Assembly: GCA_022425485.1 (NCBI GenBank)
Contig: JAKMFL010000021.1
Location: 1 to 64,000, forward strand
From: Alphaproteobacteria bacterium
Lineage (GTDB): Bacteria; Pseudomonadota; Alphaproteobacteria; Puniceispirillales; Puniceispirillaceae
Length of the DNA stretch: 64,000 nucleotides
Direction of reading: 5' to 3'
Made by a program: the position numbers and the translations under genes. Below the pieces are notes generated by a model, which was not told the DNA's origin, did no database searches, and saw only the letters and a program-made list of their open reading frames with translations. This document shows, piece after piece, positions 18,498 to 26,836 of the stretch (positions are counted from its first letter, which is position 1; every line of letters begins with the position of its first letter).

Positions 18498-18545
18498 GCT
18501 GAAAAGTCTGTCTGCTGAAAAGTCTGGCAGCTAGAAAGGTAGCGA
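18498..18545. repeat. 16-bp tandem repeat, 2 to 3 copies
   Basis: GCTGAAAAGTCTGTCT and GCTGAAAAGTCTGGCA are followed by a decayed third unit starting GCTAGAAAGG, which reaches the end of ybaB. It lies between ybaB and recR. Confidence 0.6.
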
Positions 18546-18863
18546 CATGCCGGGGGGGAGCGGCAACCCACCAGTAAGTTCTTTTAAGGCTTCAGCCTTT
18601 TTTGCCTCAGCATCAGCTCTGGCATTATTTACAGCTAATTTTATCAGATCAGACAGGGTTTCAGTATCGTCTGGGTCTAGCGCCTCTGGACTAATCGCAA
18701 GATCCACGAGTTCACCCTTCCCTGATACCACAGCCACAACCGCGCCGCCGCCAACCGAACAATCAAAGCGGCTGGCTTCCATTTCGGCAGTCATTTCTTG
18801 CATTTTTTCCTGCATCTCTTGAACGCGTTTCATCATGCCGCCAATATTGCGCATTTTATTCAC
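18531..18863 (-). CDS. ybaB: YbaB/EbfC nucleoid-associated protein
   Basis: Small DNA-binding protein of 110 residues found with dnaX and recR in most bacteria. The N-terminal helix (NKMRNIGGMMKRVQEMQEKMQEM) forms the dimeric coiled coil that contacts DNA, followed by the beta sheet with the conserved GGGAVVAVVSGKGE and LPPGMSLPF ending. It starts 6 bp after the dnaX stop codon. Co-transcription with dnaX is almost certain. Confidence 0.95.
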   Translation of the reverse strand: MNKMRNIGGMMKRVQEMQEKMQEMTAEMEASRFDCSVGGGAVVAVVSGKGELVDLAISPEALDPDDTETLSDLIKLAVNNARADAEAKKAEALKELTGGLPLPPGMSLPF

Positions 18864-18869
18864 CCCCCC

Positions 18870-20675
18870 CTAGTTCGATATTTCTCGGGCTAGTTCAATA
18901 TTTTCTGACGCTTGTGGCGCGTCATCCTCGTCGTCATTTTGTTTTATTGCGGTAATCTCTGCCCCTTCAAAAGCCTCTAGAACGCTGGCTACAAGGGGCA
19001 GATCTGCTGCTGCGCTTTTTTCTTTGTTTTGTATTTCTAAATCTTCTTCTGCAAGGGTTTTTCCGCCCCCTGTTTCACAGACTGAAACGAGCCATGGTGC
19101 CCCGGTTGCAGTTGACAAAGATTTGGCTAGTTGCTGGGGCAGATCTTCTGCATTGTCGCCCACTACCACAACTTCAAGCTTGTGCTGACCAAAGCTTACA
19201 ACACGCAAATGCCGCTTAATACGTGCGTTAAGTATCTTCTCATTCTGTGCGTCGAAATAATCAGCGATGTCGCGCAGGCTAGCAAAGGACGGCGCGTCGC
19301 TCTTGGCAGGCATATCGGCGCTAGGGGCAGGGGGCGCAGCCGTCACGGCCTGTTCGTTGTTTGTTGTTTGAAGCGCGGTTTCTGGTGGCGGGGCTGGCGG
19401 CACTTCAGATGAAGAGGATTCTGGAGAAGATGGTACTGGAGAAGATGGTGCCGGAGAAGATGGTGCCGGAGAAGATGGTGCCGGCGAAGATGTTTCCGGC
19501 ACAGCCGGGCTAGCTGGCGCTTTATCTTCTTGCAGGGTTTTGATGATATCTGCCGGGGTTGGCATCGGCGCTAGATGGGCAAGCCGTATTAATACCATTT
19601 GCGCGGCTGCCTTCGGGCTAGGGGCATCTTTTAGCTCACGGTGGCCATGTAGCATCATTTGCCAAGCTCGGCCAAGCTTGGCAATGCCCATATCTGCTAT
19701 CGCGCGAAGCTGGCTTAACTGATCTTCTGGCAGGTCACCTGGGCTGGCACCAGCAGCAATCAAGCTAGCCTGATGCAACAAGTCAAGCATATCTGCAAGC
19801 ATCGTTTCAGCCTCTGCACCACCCGCATCTGCTGAAAGGAATAAATTAACAGCCTCTGCTGTTTGGCCAGCAAAACAAGCCTCTAATATAGCAATGACTT
19901 GGCTTGTTTCAGCTTGACCTAGCATAGTTATGATAGAGGCTTCATCAATCTTGTCTGCGCCCATTGCGGCGGCTTGATCAAGCAAGGATAGCGCATCACG
20001 CACAGAGCCTTCCGAAGCTCTTGAAATTTGGATAAGCGCGCCGTCTTCAGCGCTAATGCCTTCGGCTTTTGCAATGCGTGCAAGATGGGTTGTCATCAGC
20101 TCATTCGGTACACGGCGCAAGTCAAAACGCTGGCATCGTGACAGGATGGTAACCGGCACTTTTCGAATTTCTGTGGTCGCAAAAATAAATTTTACATTGT
20201 CAGGCGGCTCTTCCAGCGTTTTTAGTAATGCGTTAAACGCATTGCGCGAGAGCATATGCACCTCATCAATGATATATATCTTAAATCGCGCAGAAACGGG
20301 GCGATAATTTGCGCCGTCTATAATTTCGCGTACGTCATCCACGCCGGTATTGCTAGCCGCATCCATTTCTAGAACATCAATATGCCGGCTATCCGCAATA
20401 TCGCGGCAATGCTGGCAGACCCCGCATGGGTTTAGGGTTGGCCCGCCTGTTCCGTCTGCGCCCTCACAATTCAGCCCTCTTGCCAGAATACGTGCCGTAG
20501 AAGTTTTGCCAATCCCGCGCACCCCTGTTAGCACAAAGGCATGGGCAAGACGGCCAAGTTCCAGCGCATTACTTAGGGTGCGCACAAGGGCGTCCTGACC
20601 AATTAGCGTCTCAAAACTGTCGGGGCGGTATTTTCGCGCCAGCACACGATAGGCTGTTGTCTGATTGTCACTCAT
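18870..20675 (-). CDS. dnaX: DNA polymerase III subunit gamma/tau
   Basis: Clamp-loader ATPase of the replicative polymerase, 601 residues. The AAA+ part has Walker A GVRGIGKTSTARILA, a four-cysteine zinc module (NCEGADG..NPCGVCQHC), Walker B IYIIDEVHML and sensor/arginine-finger segment TILSRCQRFDLRR. Domain III follows. A flexible linker at about residues 392-421 is made of a Ser/Pro repeat (SSPAP) encoded by six 15-bp units, before the tau-type C-terminal domain. An extended -10 promoter lies about 60 bp upstream, and ffs lies just beyond it. No obvious frameshift slippery site for gamma was identified. Confidence 0.96.
   Translation of the reverse strand: MSDNQTTAYRVLARKYRPDSFETLIGQDALVRTLSNALELGRLAHAFVLTGVRGIGKTSTARILARGLNCEGADGTGGPTLNPCGVCQHCRDIADSRHIDVLEMDAASNTGVDDVREIIDGANYRPVSARFKIYIIDEVHMLSRNAFNALLKTLEEPPDNVKFIFATTEIRKVPVTILSRCQRFDLRRVPNELMTTHLARIAKAEGISAEDGALIQISRASEGSVRDALSLLDQAAAMGADKIDEASIITMLGQAETSQVIAILEACFAGQTAEAVNLFLSADAGGAEAETMLADMLDLLHQASLIAAGASPGDLPEDQLSQLRAIADMGIAKLGRAWQMMLHGHRELKDAPSPKAAAQMVLIRLAHLAPMPTPADIIKTLQEDKAPASPAVPETSSPAPSSPAPSSPAPSSPVPSSPESSSSEVPPAPPPETALQTTNNEQAVTAAPPAPSADMPAKSDAPSFASLRDIADYFDAQNEKILNARIKRHLRVVSFGQHKLEVVVVGDNAEDLPQQLAKSLSTATGAPWLVSVCETGGGKTLAEEDLEIQNKEKSAAADLPLVASVLEAFEGAEITAIKQNDDEDDAPQASENIELAREISN
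19411..19500. repeat. 15-bp in-frame tandem repeat in dnaX, 6 copies
   Basis: Six units based on GAAGATGGTGCCGGA (plus strand) encode repeated Ser-Pro-Ala-Pro-Ser pentapeptides in the tau linker. The inner three are nearly identical and the outer ones have diverged. The unit length is a multiple of three, so copy-number change keeps the frame. Confidence 0.9.
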
Positions 20676-20734
20676 GGAGCTGAAAATAGCATTTTGTACA
20701 AGCTATGACCAGAATTATGACAGCCCAATTTGGA

Positions 20735-20743
20735 ATTATACCA
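20735..20743 (-). promoter_or_regulatory. Extended -10 promoter for dnaX-ybaB-recR
   Basis: On the minus strand TGGTATAAT combines a TGn extension with a perfect TATAAT, and TTGGGA lies 19 bp further up as a weak -35. The predicted start leaves a leader of about 50 bases before dnaX. Confidence 0.5.
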
Positions 20744-20824
20744 GCTGGCATACGCCTCGTCCCAATTGACAAAAACTATTTTTGACATCGCGGCGCATCT
20801 GGGATGGTTTTAGCGGAGATAAAT

Positions 20825-20916
20825 GAAAGACTGGATGACCCGTTCAAACTATGCTTTGGCTGCTTCCTTTCGGATCTCGCCAGGGTGAGCGCAGATAATC
20901 GTCCACCCAGCCTTCC
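20825..20916 (-). ncRNA. ffs: Signal recognition particle 4.5S RNA
   Basis: The minus strand contains the SRP RNA apical core: GATCC, the GAAA tetraloop position and GGAAGCAGCC, which binds Ffh. The RNA ends pair with each other (GAAGG with CTTTC, then CTGG with CCAG, then GTGG with CAUC-type pairs). This gives a single long hairpin of about 92 nt, the usual bacterial short form. A -35/-10 pair places the start at about 20916. It lies directly upstream of dnaX on the same strand. No protein ORF explains this interval. The exact 3' end is not certain. Confidence 0.88.
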
Positions 20917-20923
20917 GGCGCGG

Positions 20924-20952
20924 ATTATGCGCTATCTTCCCAACAGAGACAA
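20924..20952 (-). promoter_or_regulatory. Sigma70-type promoter for ffs
   Basis: TTGTCT at 20947-20952 and CATAAT at 20924-20929 (minus strand) are separated by 17 bp. The start point falls 7-8 bases beyond the -10, exactly at the GGAAGG that opens the SRP RNA helix. Confidence 0.65.
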
Positions 20953-20979
20953 GTTTTTTCAGCTTGGCTGGCGGCATTA

Positions 20980-21047
20980 TCAGCGAAGATATTATCTCAC
21001 CGAAAGGATCATCTCACCAGAAAGATTATCTCACTGAAAGGATCATC
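20980..21047. repeat. 17-bp tandem repeat, 4 copies
   Basis: Units are TCACTGAAAGGATCATC, TCACCAGAAAGATTATC, TCACCGAAAGGATCATC and a diverged TCAGCGAAGATATTATC. They fill the space between the pheA stop codon and the ffs promoter. The unit is unrelated to the other repeats in the window. Confidence 0.85.
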
Positions 21048-21054
21048 TGGCGCT

Positions 21055-21912
21055 TTACGATGCTTTTGAATGGCGTGCTGGGCTGGCAGGATAGGTGCCT
21101 AAAATCTGTACGCCGCCATCCTTGCAATAGAATCGTAATTCTTCGAGGGCCCGCGCCATCGCTGTTGTTTCTATATGCCCTTCACAATCAATATAGAATT
21201 GCGCGGCCTGCATAGACCCGCCTTTCATATAGGATTCAAGCTTGGTCAGATTGATGCCGTTCGTAGCAAAGCCGCCTAAGGCTTTATAAAGCACAGCAGG
21301 CACAGACCGAACTTCAAAAATCAGCGTTGTGATTGCGGGCAAATTAGGGTCGGCTGGAATATCTTCTTCACGCGCCATCACCAAAAAGCGGGTTGTGTTG
21401 GAATTACTGTCCAGAATATCTGCATCTAAAATATCCAGACCATAAATATCTGCTGCGAGAGAAGACGCAATGGCGCCTACATTTTTATCCCCTAGCAGAG
21501 CAATATCTTTGGCTGCCCCTGCTGTGTCGGCATGAATTACTGGCTTTATAGCTAATTTTTCAAGCGATTTTCGGCACTGTGCTAGACCTTGCTCATGGCT
21601 ATGCACTTCGGTGATATCGCTAAGCTGTGCACCCTTTATCGCCAGCAGCTTATGGTTAACAGGCTGGAAATGTTCGCCAATAATGTACAGACCAGATTCT
21701 GGCAGAATGTGATGGATATCAGCAACGCGGCCAGCGGTAGAATTTTCCACTGGCACCATGGCAAAATCGGCCTCGCCCTGTTGCACGCTCAAGACCATTT
21801 CAGAAAAGCTGCTACAGGCCAGTGTTTGCGCTTTTGGCATTACAGAACTACAGGCTAAATGGGAATACGCGCCCGGTACACCTTGGAAAGCTATTATTTT
21901 ATCCATAGCCAT
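21055..21912 (-). CDS. pheA: Prephenate dehydratase
   Basis: Converts prephenate to phenylpyruvate in phenylalanine synthesis. The 285-residue protein is monofunctional, without a chorismate mutase domain. The periplasmic-binding-like catalytic part shows FQGVPGAYSH, VPVENSTAGRV and the SNTTRFLVM motif (the usual catalytic Thr/Arg/Phe). A C-terminal ACT domain for feedback by Phe follows, with GINLTKLESYMKG in the ESRP-like position. It is 133 bp downstream of kdsB on the same strand, an order shared by many alphaproteobacteria. Confidence 0.95.
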   Translation of the reverse strand: MAMDKIIAFQGVPGAYSHLACSSVMPKAQTLACSSFSEMVLSVQQGEADFAMVPVENSTAGRVADIHHILPESGLYIIGEHFQPVNHKLLAIKGAQLSDITEVHSHEQGLAQCRKSLEKLAIKPVIHADTAGAAKDIALLGDKNVGAIASSLAADIYGLDILDADILDSNSNTTRFLVMAREEDIPADPNLPAITTLIFEVRSVPAVLYKALGGFATNGINLTKLESYMKGGSMQAAQFYIDCEGHIETTAMARALEELRFYCKDGGVQILGTYPASPARHSKAS

Positions 21913-22045
21913 GATGGTTATCTTTCTTTATCCAAATCAGAATCTTGTGCAATGCAGGTTGTTTTTCGGCTCTTTTTGCCTGAATTAGAACCTTATTGCA
22001 AATACTGTAAAAACCCTAAAGGCGCGGTGGTAGTAATATCCGGGG

Positions 22046-22798
22046 CTAGGCGCTTTGCGTCCAGCGCTCCCTTACGGCGTCTAAATCTTCTTGTGTGTCT
22101 ACCCCGCCAGGCGCGTTATCAACCACGCCAACACCAATAGACATTCCAGCCTCTAGCGCACGAAGCTGCTCTAATTTTTCAGATTGCTCAAGAGGGGAAG
22201 GGGGCAAAGAGACAAATTTTTTCAAAGCCGAGACGCGCCAACCATAAAGGCCAATATGATGATAGAAATCAGCTTTGCCATCTGGCACCGCAGCACGGCT
22301 GAAATATAAAGCCCGCCCGGTTTTCTCGATCCCTTCTGGAAAGCTGATCACGGCTTTTACGACTTGTGGCTTCTGTGCTTCGGCAACGCTCATCGGGGCA
22401 ACAAGGGTCGTTAAATCCCATCTATGTTCAGCCAAGATTTCTGCTAGCTTATGCAATAGGGCAGGGTCTAGCTCCGGCAAATCCCCTTGCAGGTTAATCA
22501 CCATTTCAGTGTCAGCAAATTCTTGTGAGTGCTGCAAAGCCTGATAGATTCGGTCTGAGCCAGAGGGCAGAGCAGGGTCGGTTAAAATGGCACGCCCGCC
22601 GCTATCCGTAATATAAGCAGCGATTTCCGCGCTATCGGTTGCCACGCAAACAGGGCCAAGTTCAGCGCGTACCGCCTGTTGCCAGACATGCCAGATCATT
22701 GGCTTGCCTTCTATCTCTAACATCGGCTTGCCGGGGAGGCGTGTGGCCTGCATCCGCGCAGGTATCAGGGTCAGTATTTGTTCATTTTTTATCTGCAT
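22046..22798 (-). CDS. kdsB: 3-deoxy-manno-octulosonate cytidylyltransferase
   Basis: Activates Kdo with CTP for lipid A/LPS core synthesis, which shows that this organism makes a Kdo-containing outer membrane. About 250 residues from the ATG at 22798. The track adds 26 upstream residues without similarity. Family motifs IPARMQATRLPGKPM, VCVATDSAEI and NLQGDLPELDP are present, as is the HIGLYGWR segment. It diverges from the cytochrome c gene with 213 bp between them. Confidence 0.95.
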   Translation of the reverse strand: MQIKNEQILTLIPARMQATRLPGKPMLEIEGKPMIWHVWQQAVRAELGPVCVATDSAEIAAYITDSGGRAILTDPALPSGSDRIYQALQHSQEFADTEMVINLQGDLPELDPALLHKLAEILAEHRWDLTTLVAPMSVAEAQKPQVVKAVISFPEGIEKTGRALYFSRAAVPDGKADFYHHIGLYGWRVSALKKFVSLPPSPLEQSEKLEQLRALEAGMSIGVGVVDNAPGGVDTQEDLDAVRERWTQSA

Positions 22799-23011
22799 AA
22801 TTGTGGTTTTTTCACAATTTGAGCGATCAAGCAAAGGAAAAGCTGTGTTTAGGTGTTCTGCAGGGCTTGAGAGCAACGAAAAATTACGCTATCACAAATA
22901 AGCATAAAAATAGTGGGCATAAAAACGGCAAGTCCGTTTCTATCAGATCGATTTTGCGTTCATGGGAATAACAACGCAAAATTACTTATAAACGGTGGGG
23001 ATATTCAAAGA

Positions 23012-23590
23012 ATGGACGATCTCAAATTTAACAAAGTTGCGGCTGGGTTCTTGCTGGCAGCATTGTTGGCGATGGCAGGCTACAAACTCTCAGAAGTTCT
23101 GGTGCCGCATCAGAAGCTTGCGCAAAACGCCTATCCAATTGAGGTGCAGGTAGCAAGCACAACAACCGCCGCACCAGCGGCAGCAAAAGGGCCTGAACCT
23201 ATTCTGGCACTTCTTGCGTCAGCAGATGTAGAAGCAGGCATTAAAACAGCTAAAAAATGTACCGCCTGTCACGTCTTTGATAAGGGCGGCAAAAACAAGG
23301 TTGGCCCGGGTTTGTGGAACATTGTAAATGCCGACAAAGCCAATGTAGATGGCTTTAGCTATTCTGCAGCATTAGCTGAAATGGATGGTGGCTGGGACTA
23401 TCAGGCTCTGAACGCGTTTTTGTATAAGCCAAAGGCATATGTAGCGGGCACAAAGATGAATTTTGCTGGGCTAAAAAAGCCGCAAGATAGAGCCAATATT
23501 ATTGCTTATTTGCGCTCTCTGGCAGACGCCCCGGCTGCCCTGCCATCTGAGGGTGATATAGCAGCTGAGACTAGCGCACAGGCGCAATGA
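23012..23590 (+). CDS. Membrane-anchored class I cytochrome c (CycM/c552-like)
   Basis: An electron carrier tethered to the periplasmic face of the inner membrane. From the ATG at 23012 the protein has 192 residues. An uncleaved N-terminal helix (AAGFLLAALLAMAGYKLSEVL) is followed by an Ala/Pro-rich linker and one haem domain with CTACH (Cys83, Cys86, His87). The distal methionine lies in GTKMNFAGL. GGTGGGG upstream acts as a ribosome-binding site. The family passes electrons from the bc1 complex to cytochrome oxidase. The stop codon overlaps the next start by ATGA. Confidence 0.9.
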   Translation: MDDLKFNKVAAGFLLAALLAMAGYKLSEVLVPHQKLAQNAYPIEVQVASTTTAAPAAAKGPEPILALLASADVEAGIKTAKKCTACHVFDKGGKNKVGPGLWNIVNADKANVDGFSYSAALAEMDGGWDYQALNAFLYKPKAYVAGTKMNFAGLKKPQDRANIIAYLRSLADAPAALPSEGDIAAETSAQAQ

Positions 23591-24387
23591 GCTTAACATC
23601 AAACACGTTTAAAGAGGCGGAGAGATTGCTGGCAAAAATGCCAGAGATTTCTCGGCCTCTTATCACAAAATATTTCCGTCAAGGAACAGACGTCTTGCAA
23701 AAATCAGATGATAGTCCAGTTACTATCGCTGATAAATCGGTAGAAGCCATTTTGCGGCGCACCCTAGAAGCGCATTTTCCAGATCATGCCATCATCGGTG
23801 AGGAAGAAGGCGGTTTAGCCGATAAGCCTTTTTGCTGGGTTATTGACCCTATAGACGGCACCCGGGCCTTTATAACTGGCAAGCCCCTATTTGGAACGCT
23901 GGTCGCACTTGCCCATGATGGGGTGCCTGTTTGCGCGATGATTGATATGCCAGAACTAGATGAATGTTATCTGACCAGAGACGGTGCAGCCTATCTGCGA
24001 AAAGCTGGAAATGAGGAAAAGCTATTAACGCGGCAAACCACCGCCCTTAGCGCAGCACATATAGCAACCACAAGTCCAGATGCCTTTACCAGCCAAGGCT
24101 GGAAAGTCTTTCAGCATCTAAGGGCGCAATGCCTGTCCCCGCATTATGGCGGGGATTGTTATAATTATGCGCTTCTAGCTTCTGGGCATATGGATTTGGT
24201 TGTTGAGCATCAGCTTGCCCCGCACGATATCATGGCGCTCGTGCCGGTAATGGAAGCAGCTGGCGCAGTTGTTACCGATTGGCAAGGCCAGCCGATACGC
24301 CTAAATGGTGATGGCTCTATTCTGGCGGCGGCGAATATGACATTGCATAGATTAGCGCTCTCTGAAATCCAGCAGGTGGCCGGCTAA
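23587..24387 (+). CDS. hisN: Inositol-monophosphatase-family phosphatase, HisN (histidinol-phosphatase) type
   Basis: Mg2+-dependent phosphatase of 266 residues. Metal-site motifs are GEEEGG, WVIDPIDGTRAF and a C-terminal LAPHDIMALVPVMEAAGA, where the usual W-D is H-D. The subgroup resembles the HisN histidinol-phosphatases of alphaproteobacteria and actinobacteria more than CysQ or SuhB. No other his genes are nearby, so the assignment rests on sequence style only. It overlaps the cytochrome gene (ATGA) and the ghrA-like gene (TAATG), indicating a tight three-gene operon of mixed function. Confidence 0.75.
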   Translation: MSLTSNTFKEAERLLAKMPEISRPLITKYFRQGTDVLQKSDDSPVTIADKSVEAILRRTLEAHFPDHAIIGEEEGGLADKPFCWVIDPIDGTRAFITGKPLFGTLVALAHDGVPVCAMIDMPELDECYLTRDGAAYLRKAGNEEKLLTRQTTALSAAHIATTSPDAFTSQGWKVFQHLRAQCLSPHYGGDCYNYALLASGHMDLVVEHQLAPHDIMALVPVMEAAGAVVTDWQGQPIRLNGDGSILAAANMTLHRLALSEIQQVAG

Positions 24388-25343
24388 TGAAGGCAGATGG
24401 CGAAGTCAAAATTGCCTATTTTGATAATAGTGGCCGCGATGATAAACGCCGCTGGTGGCAGGATTGCCTTTCTGAAAGGTTGGGCCCATGCCAGCTAATA
24501 CCCCTAGAAGATAGCGCCGCTTTGGGTTGTGAATTTGCGCTTGTTTGGTATCCCCCGCAAGGCCGGCTGGCGCAGCTAAAAGACCTAAAACTTATTGTCT
24601 CGCTTGGCCAAGGGGTAGATCATCTTATGGCAGATAAAAGCCTGCCAGATGGCCCTGCCATTACCCGTCTGGTAGACCCGGATATGTCGCACGCGCTTAG
24701 CCAGTGGGTGCTATTGAATGTTCTGGATTATTTGCGTGATGGACGCCACTACCGCGAGAATGCAAAAGAAAGGCGATTTGAAGCCCGCGAACAGCGCCAG
24801 ACAAAAAATCTGCCTATTGCGGTATATGGCATGGGGGCTATCGGGCTTGTTATTGCGCAACGCCTAGCCGCCATCGGGTTTGATGTATCTGGCTGGTCTC
24901 GTAGCGAACGAAATTTTCCAGAACCGATAAAATCTGCACATGGCAAGGCTGGGTTTGATGCGCTGCTGGCGAGCTGTGATATCCATATCTGTATTCTGCC
25001 ACTAACCCCCTCAACCACAAATCTGTTTGATGCAACAGCTTTTGCGAGGATGAAAAAGGGGGCATACTTTATTAATGGTGGACGCGGCAAACAGGTGGTG
25101 GAGGCAGATTTGCTAGCTGCACTCCGCGCCCAGCATCTAGATGGTGCCTGTTTGGATGTATTTGCAGAAGAGCCGTTGCCGCCTCAGCATCCTTTTTGGC
25201 AAGAGCCAGCCATTACCATCTGGCCCCATGTAGCAGCCCAAACCAATCCAGATACAGCTGCTGATCAAGTCGCAGCCGCTATAAGAGCCGCAGCAGAGGG
25301 GGCGCCATTGTCCAATCTGGTAGATAAAGGCCGCGGCTATTAA
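24387..25343 (+). CDS. ghrA: Glyoxylate/hydroxypyruvate reductase A-like 2-hydroxyacid dehydrogenase
   Basis: NAD(P)H-dependent reductase of 318 residues with the D-isomer 2-hydroxyacid dehydrogenase fold. The cofactor site is AVYGMGAIGLVIAQRLAAIGFDVSGWSRS. Catalytic positions are in FINGGRGKQVVEADLL (Arg), DVFAEEPLPPQHPFW (Glu) and IWPHVAAQT (His). The layout fits GhrA, which reduces glyoxylate and hydroxypyruvate. That would connect to the glycine cleavage operon in one-carbon metabolism (inference). The start overlaps the hisN-like stop codon. Confidence 0.85.
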   Translation: MKADGEVKIAYFDNSGRDDKRRWWQDCLSERLGPCQLIPLEDSAALGCEFALVWYPPQGRLAQLKDLKLIVSLGQGVDHLMADKSLPDGPAITRLVDPDMSHALSQWVLLNVLDYLRDGRHYRENAKERRFEAREQRQTKNLPIAVYGMGAIGLVIAQRLAAIGFDVSGWSRSERNFPEPIKSAHGKAGFDALLASCDIHICILPLTPSTTNLFDATAFARMKKGAYFINGGRGKQVVEADLLAALRAQHLDGACLDVFAEEPLPPQHPFWQEPAITIWPHVAAQTNPDTAADQVAAAIRAAAEGAPLSNLVDKGRGY

Positions 25344-25355
25344 ATGAGCTAGGTA

Positions 25356-25407
25356 AATAAACCAGTTCAATAAACCAGCTAAAAAAACCAGCTAAACAAA
25401 CTGGGTT
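25356..25407. repeat. 13-bp tandem repeat, about 4 copies
   Basis: AATAAACCAGTTC, AATAAACCAGCTA, AAAAAACCAGCTA and a diverged AACAAACTGGG lie between the convergent ghrA-like and aminopeptidase genes. Confidence 0.7.
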
Positions 25408-25420
25408 TATTTTATTTTTT
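25384..25420 (+). terminator. Possible terminator after the ghrA-like gene
   Basis: AAACCAG can pair with CTGGGTTT (one bulge), followed by ATTTTATTTTTT. It is formed by the last repeat unit and overlaps the end of the convergent aminopeptidase gene. Confidence 0.4.
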
Positions 25421-26821
25421 CGCGCGCGCCTCGATGAAGGCAAATAGCGCACGAAGGCCCATGGCCTCGCCGCCTTTTGGCCGGCCAGGGCGGCTGGACA
25501 GGTTCCATGCCATCACATCAATATGCGCCCAATCTGCCTTCTTGCCAACAAAACGGCGCAGGAATAACGCAGCCGTAATCGCCCCGCCATAGCCAGAATG
25601 GCCTGTGCTAGATAGGCCAGCTTGCCCAGCATCCAAAAATCGCTCATACGCCTCGAATAGCGGCAATTGCCACAAGGGGTCATCAAGCTCGCCGCCAAGC
25701 TGCATCAACGCTTTAGCGGTGTCATCATGGTTGCAAAACAGAGCCGGGCATTCGGTGCCTAACGCGACCCGTGCGGCGCCTGTGAGCGTGGCAAAATCTA
25801 CCACGAAATCAGGGGAAGGGTGATCTTTGTCATTAAAGGCATAATGCAGTGCATCGGCGAGTACAAGCCGGCCTTCTGCATCTGTGTTGCCGACCTCTAC
25901 AGCAATGCCAGCAGCCGTTTCAATTACATCCAGTGGTCGCATAGCACGTTCAGATATCGCATTTTCGGCCGCCGCAACCAGCACCCGCAAGCGTATCTTT
26001 ATCCCTGCTTCCATCAGAGCGGCAGCAAGGCCTAGCACATGTGCAGCGCCGCCCATATCCTTCTTCATCAGTTCCATTGCGCGGGATGGTTTGATATCTA
26101 GCCCCCCTGAATCAAAGCTAATACCCTTGCCAACAAGCGTAATTAACGGGCCTTCATCACCCCAACTCATATCAATAAGACGGGGCGGGATTTCGGCTGC
26201 GCGCCCCACGATATGTAACGCTGGTGCATAGCCTTCCAGCACCTTGCCCTTGGTTACCTTCACCTTAGCTGAATAGGTTTGCGCAATTTCTTTAGCTGCT
26301 GTTTCAATGCCTTGTGGGGTCATTTTGTTCGCAGGCTGATTAATCATTTCACGGGCGATATGTATACCTTTTAGCTGCGCGTGAACGCCTCTATCCTGAT
26401 CTGTTTTAGCCAGCGCGAGTTGGGCTTTGTTATTTGGGTCTTTTTCTGGTCTGTGGGGAGCAAAGTGATATTGTGCCAGTCCCCAGCCAAGCTGAATCTT
26501 GCTAAGATCAACCTCCCCAGCAAAGGTCAAATCAGCCGCCCAGCTACCAGCGGGCAGGCGGCTAGCTGCGCCAGCACTTTCCCAGATAAGGTTTTTGTCG
26601 GTGATTAAGGCTGCGGCACTAATATGGCCGTCAGTGCTTGGCAAGGTGATGCAGGTTCCTGCTTTGGCAGGCAGGGCTGTTTCGCGCACCCAGTTTTGCT
26701 GTGCTTTGGGTAAGCTATCCAGCCACCTATCGAGATTTTTCTGGCAGACAATAAAAAGGGGGCAGGTATCCTTGGCTGGTTCTACAATTCCGGTCTGCGT
26801 TTTTGTGACTGACATCATCAC
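25412..26821 (-). CDS. Leucyl aminopeptidase family (M17) metallopeptidase
   Basis: A cytosolic di-metal exopeptidase of about 469 residues. The C-terminal catalytic domain carries VGKGISFDSGGLDIKPSRAMELMKKDMGGAA and the signature NTDAEGRLVLADAL, which supply the metal-binding Lys, Asp and Glu residues. The N-terminal domain is diverged, as in PepB-like or PA-binding-deficient members. Three consecutive ATGs precede the body, so the exact start may be 26821, 26818 or 26815. It lies 15 bp downstream of the MATE gene and may be cotranscribed with it. Confidence 0.9.
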   Translation of the reverse strand: MMMSVTKTQTGIVEPAKDTCPLFIVCQKNLDRWLDSLPKAQQNWVRETALPAKAGTCITLPSTDGHISAAALITDKNLIWESAGAASRLPAGSWAADLTFAGEVDLSKIQLGWGLAQYHFAPHRPEKDPNNKAQLALAKTDQDRGVHAQLKGIHIAREMINQPANKMTPQGIETAAKEIAQTYSAKVKVTKGKVLEGYAPALHIVGRAAEIPPRLIDMSWGDEGPLITLVGKGISFDSGGLDIKPSRAMELMKKDMGGAAHVLGLAAALMEAGIKIRLRVLVAAAENAISERAMRPLDVIETAAGIAVEVGNTDAEGRLVLADALHYAFNDKDHPSPDFVVDFATLTGAARVALGTECPALFCNHDDTAKALMQLGGELDDPLWQLPLFEAYERFLDAGQAGLSSTGHSGYGGAITAALFLRRFVGKKADWAHIDVMAWNLSSRPGRPKGGEAMGLRALFAFIEARAKK

Positions 26822-26836
26822 TCCATAAAGGTTAAA

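Noticed and set aside
20980-21047. Possible CRISPR array
   Set aside because: The units abut one another with no spacers; it is a plain tandem repeat.
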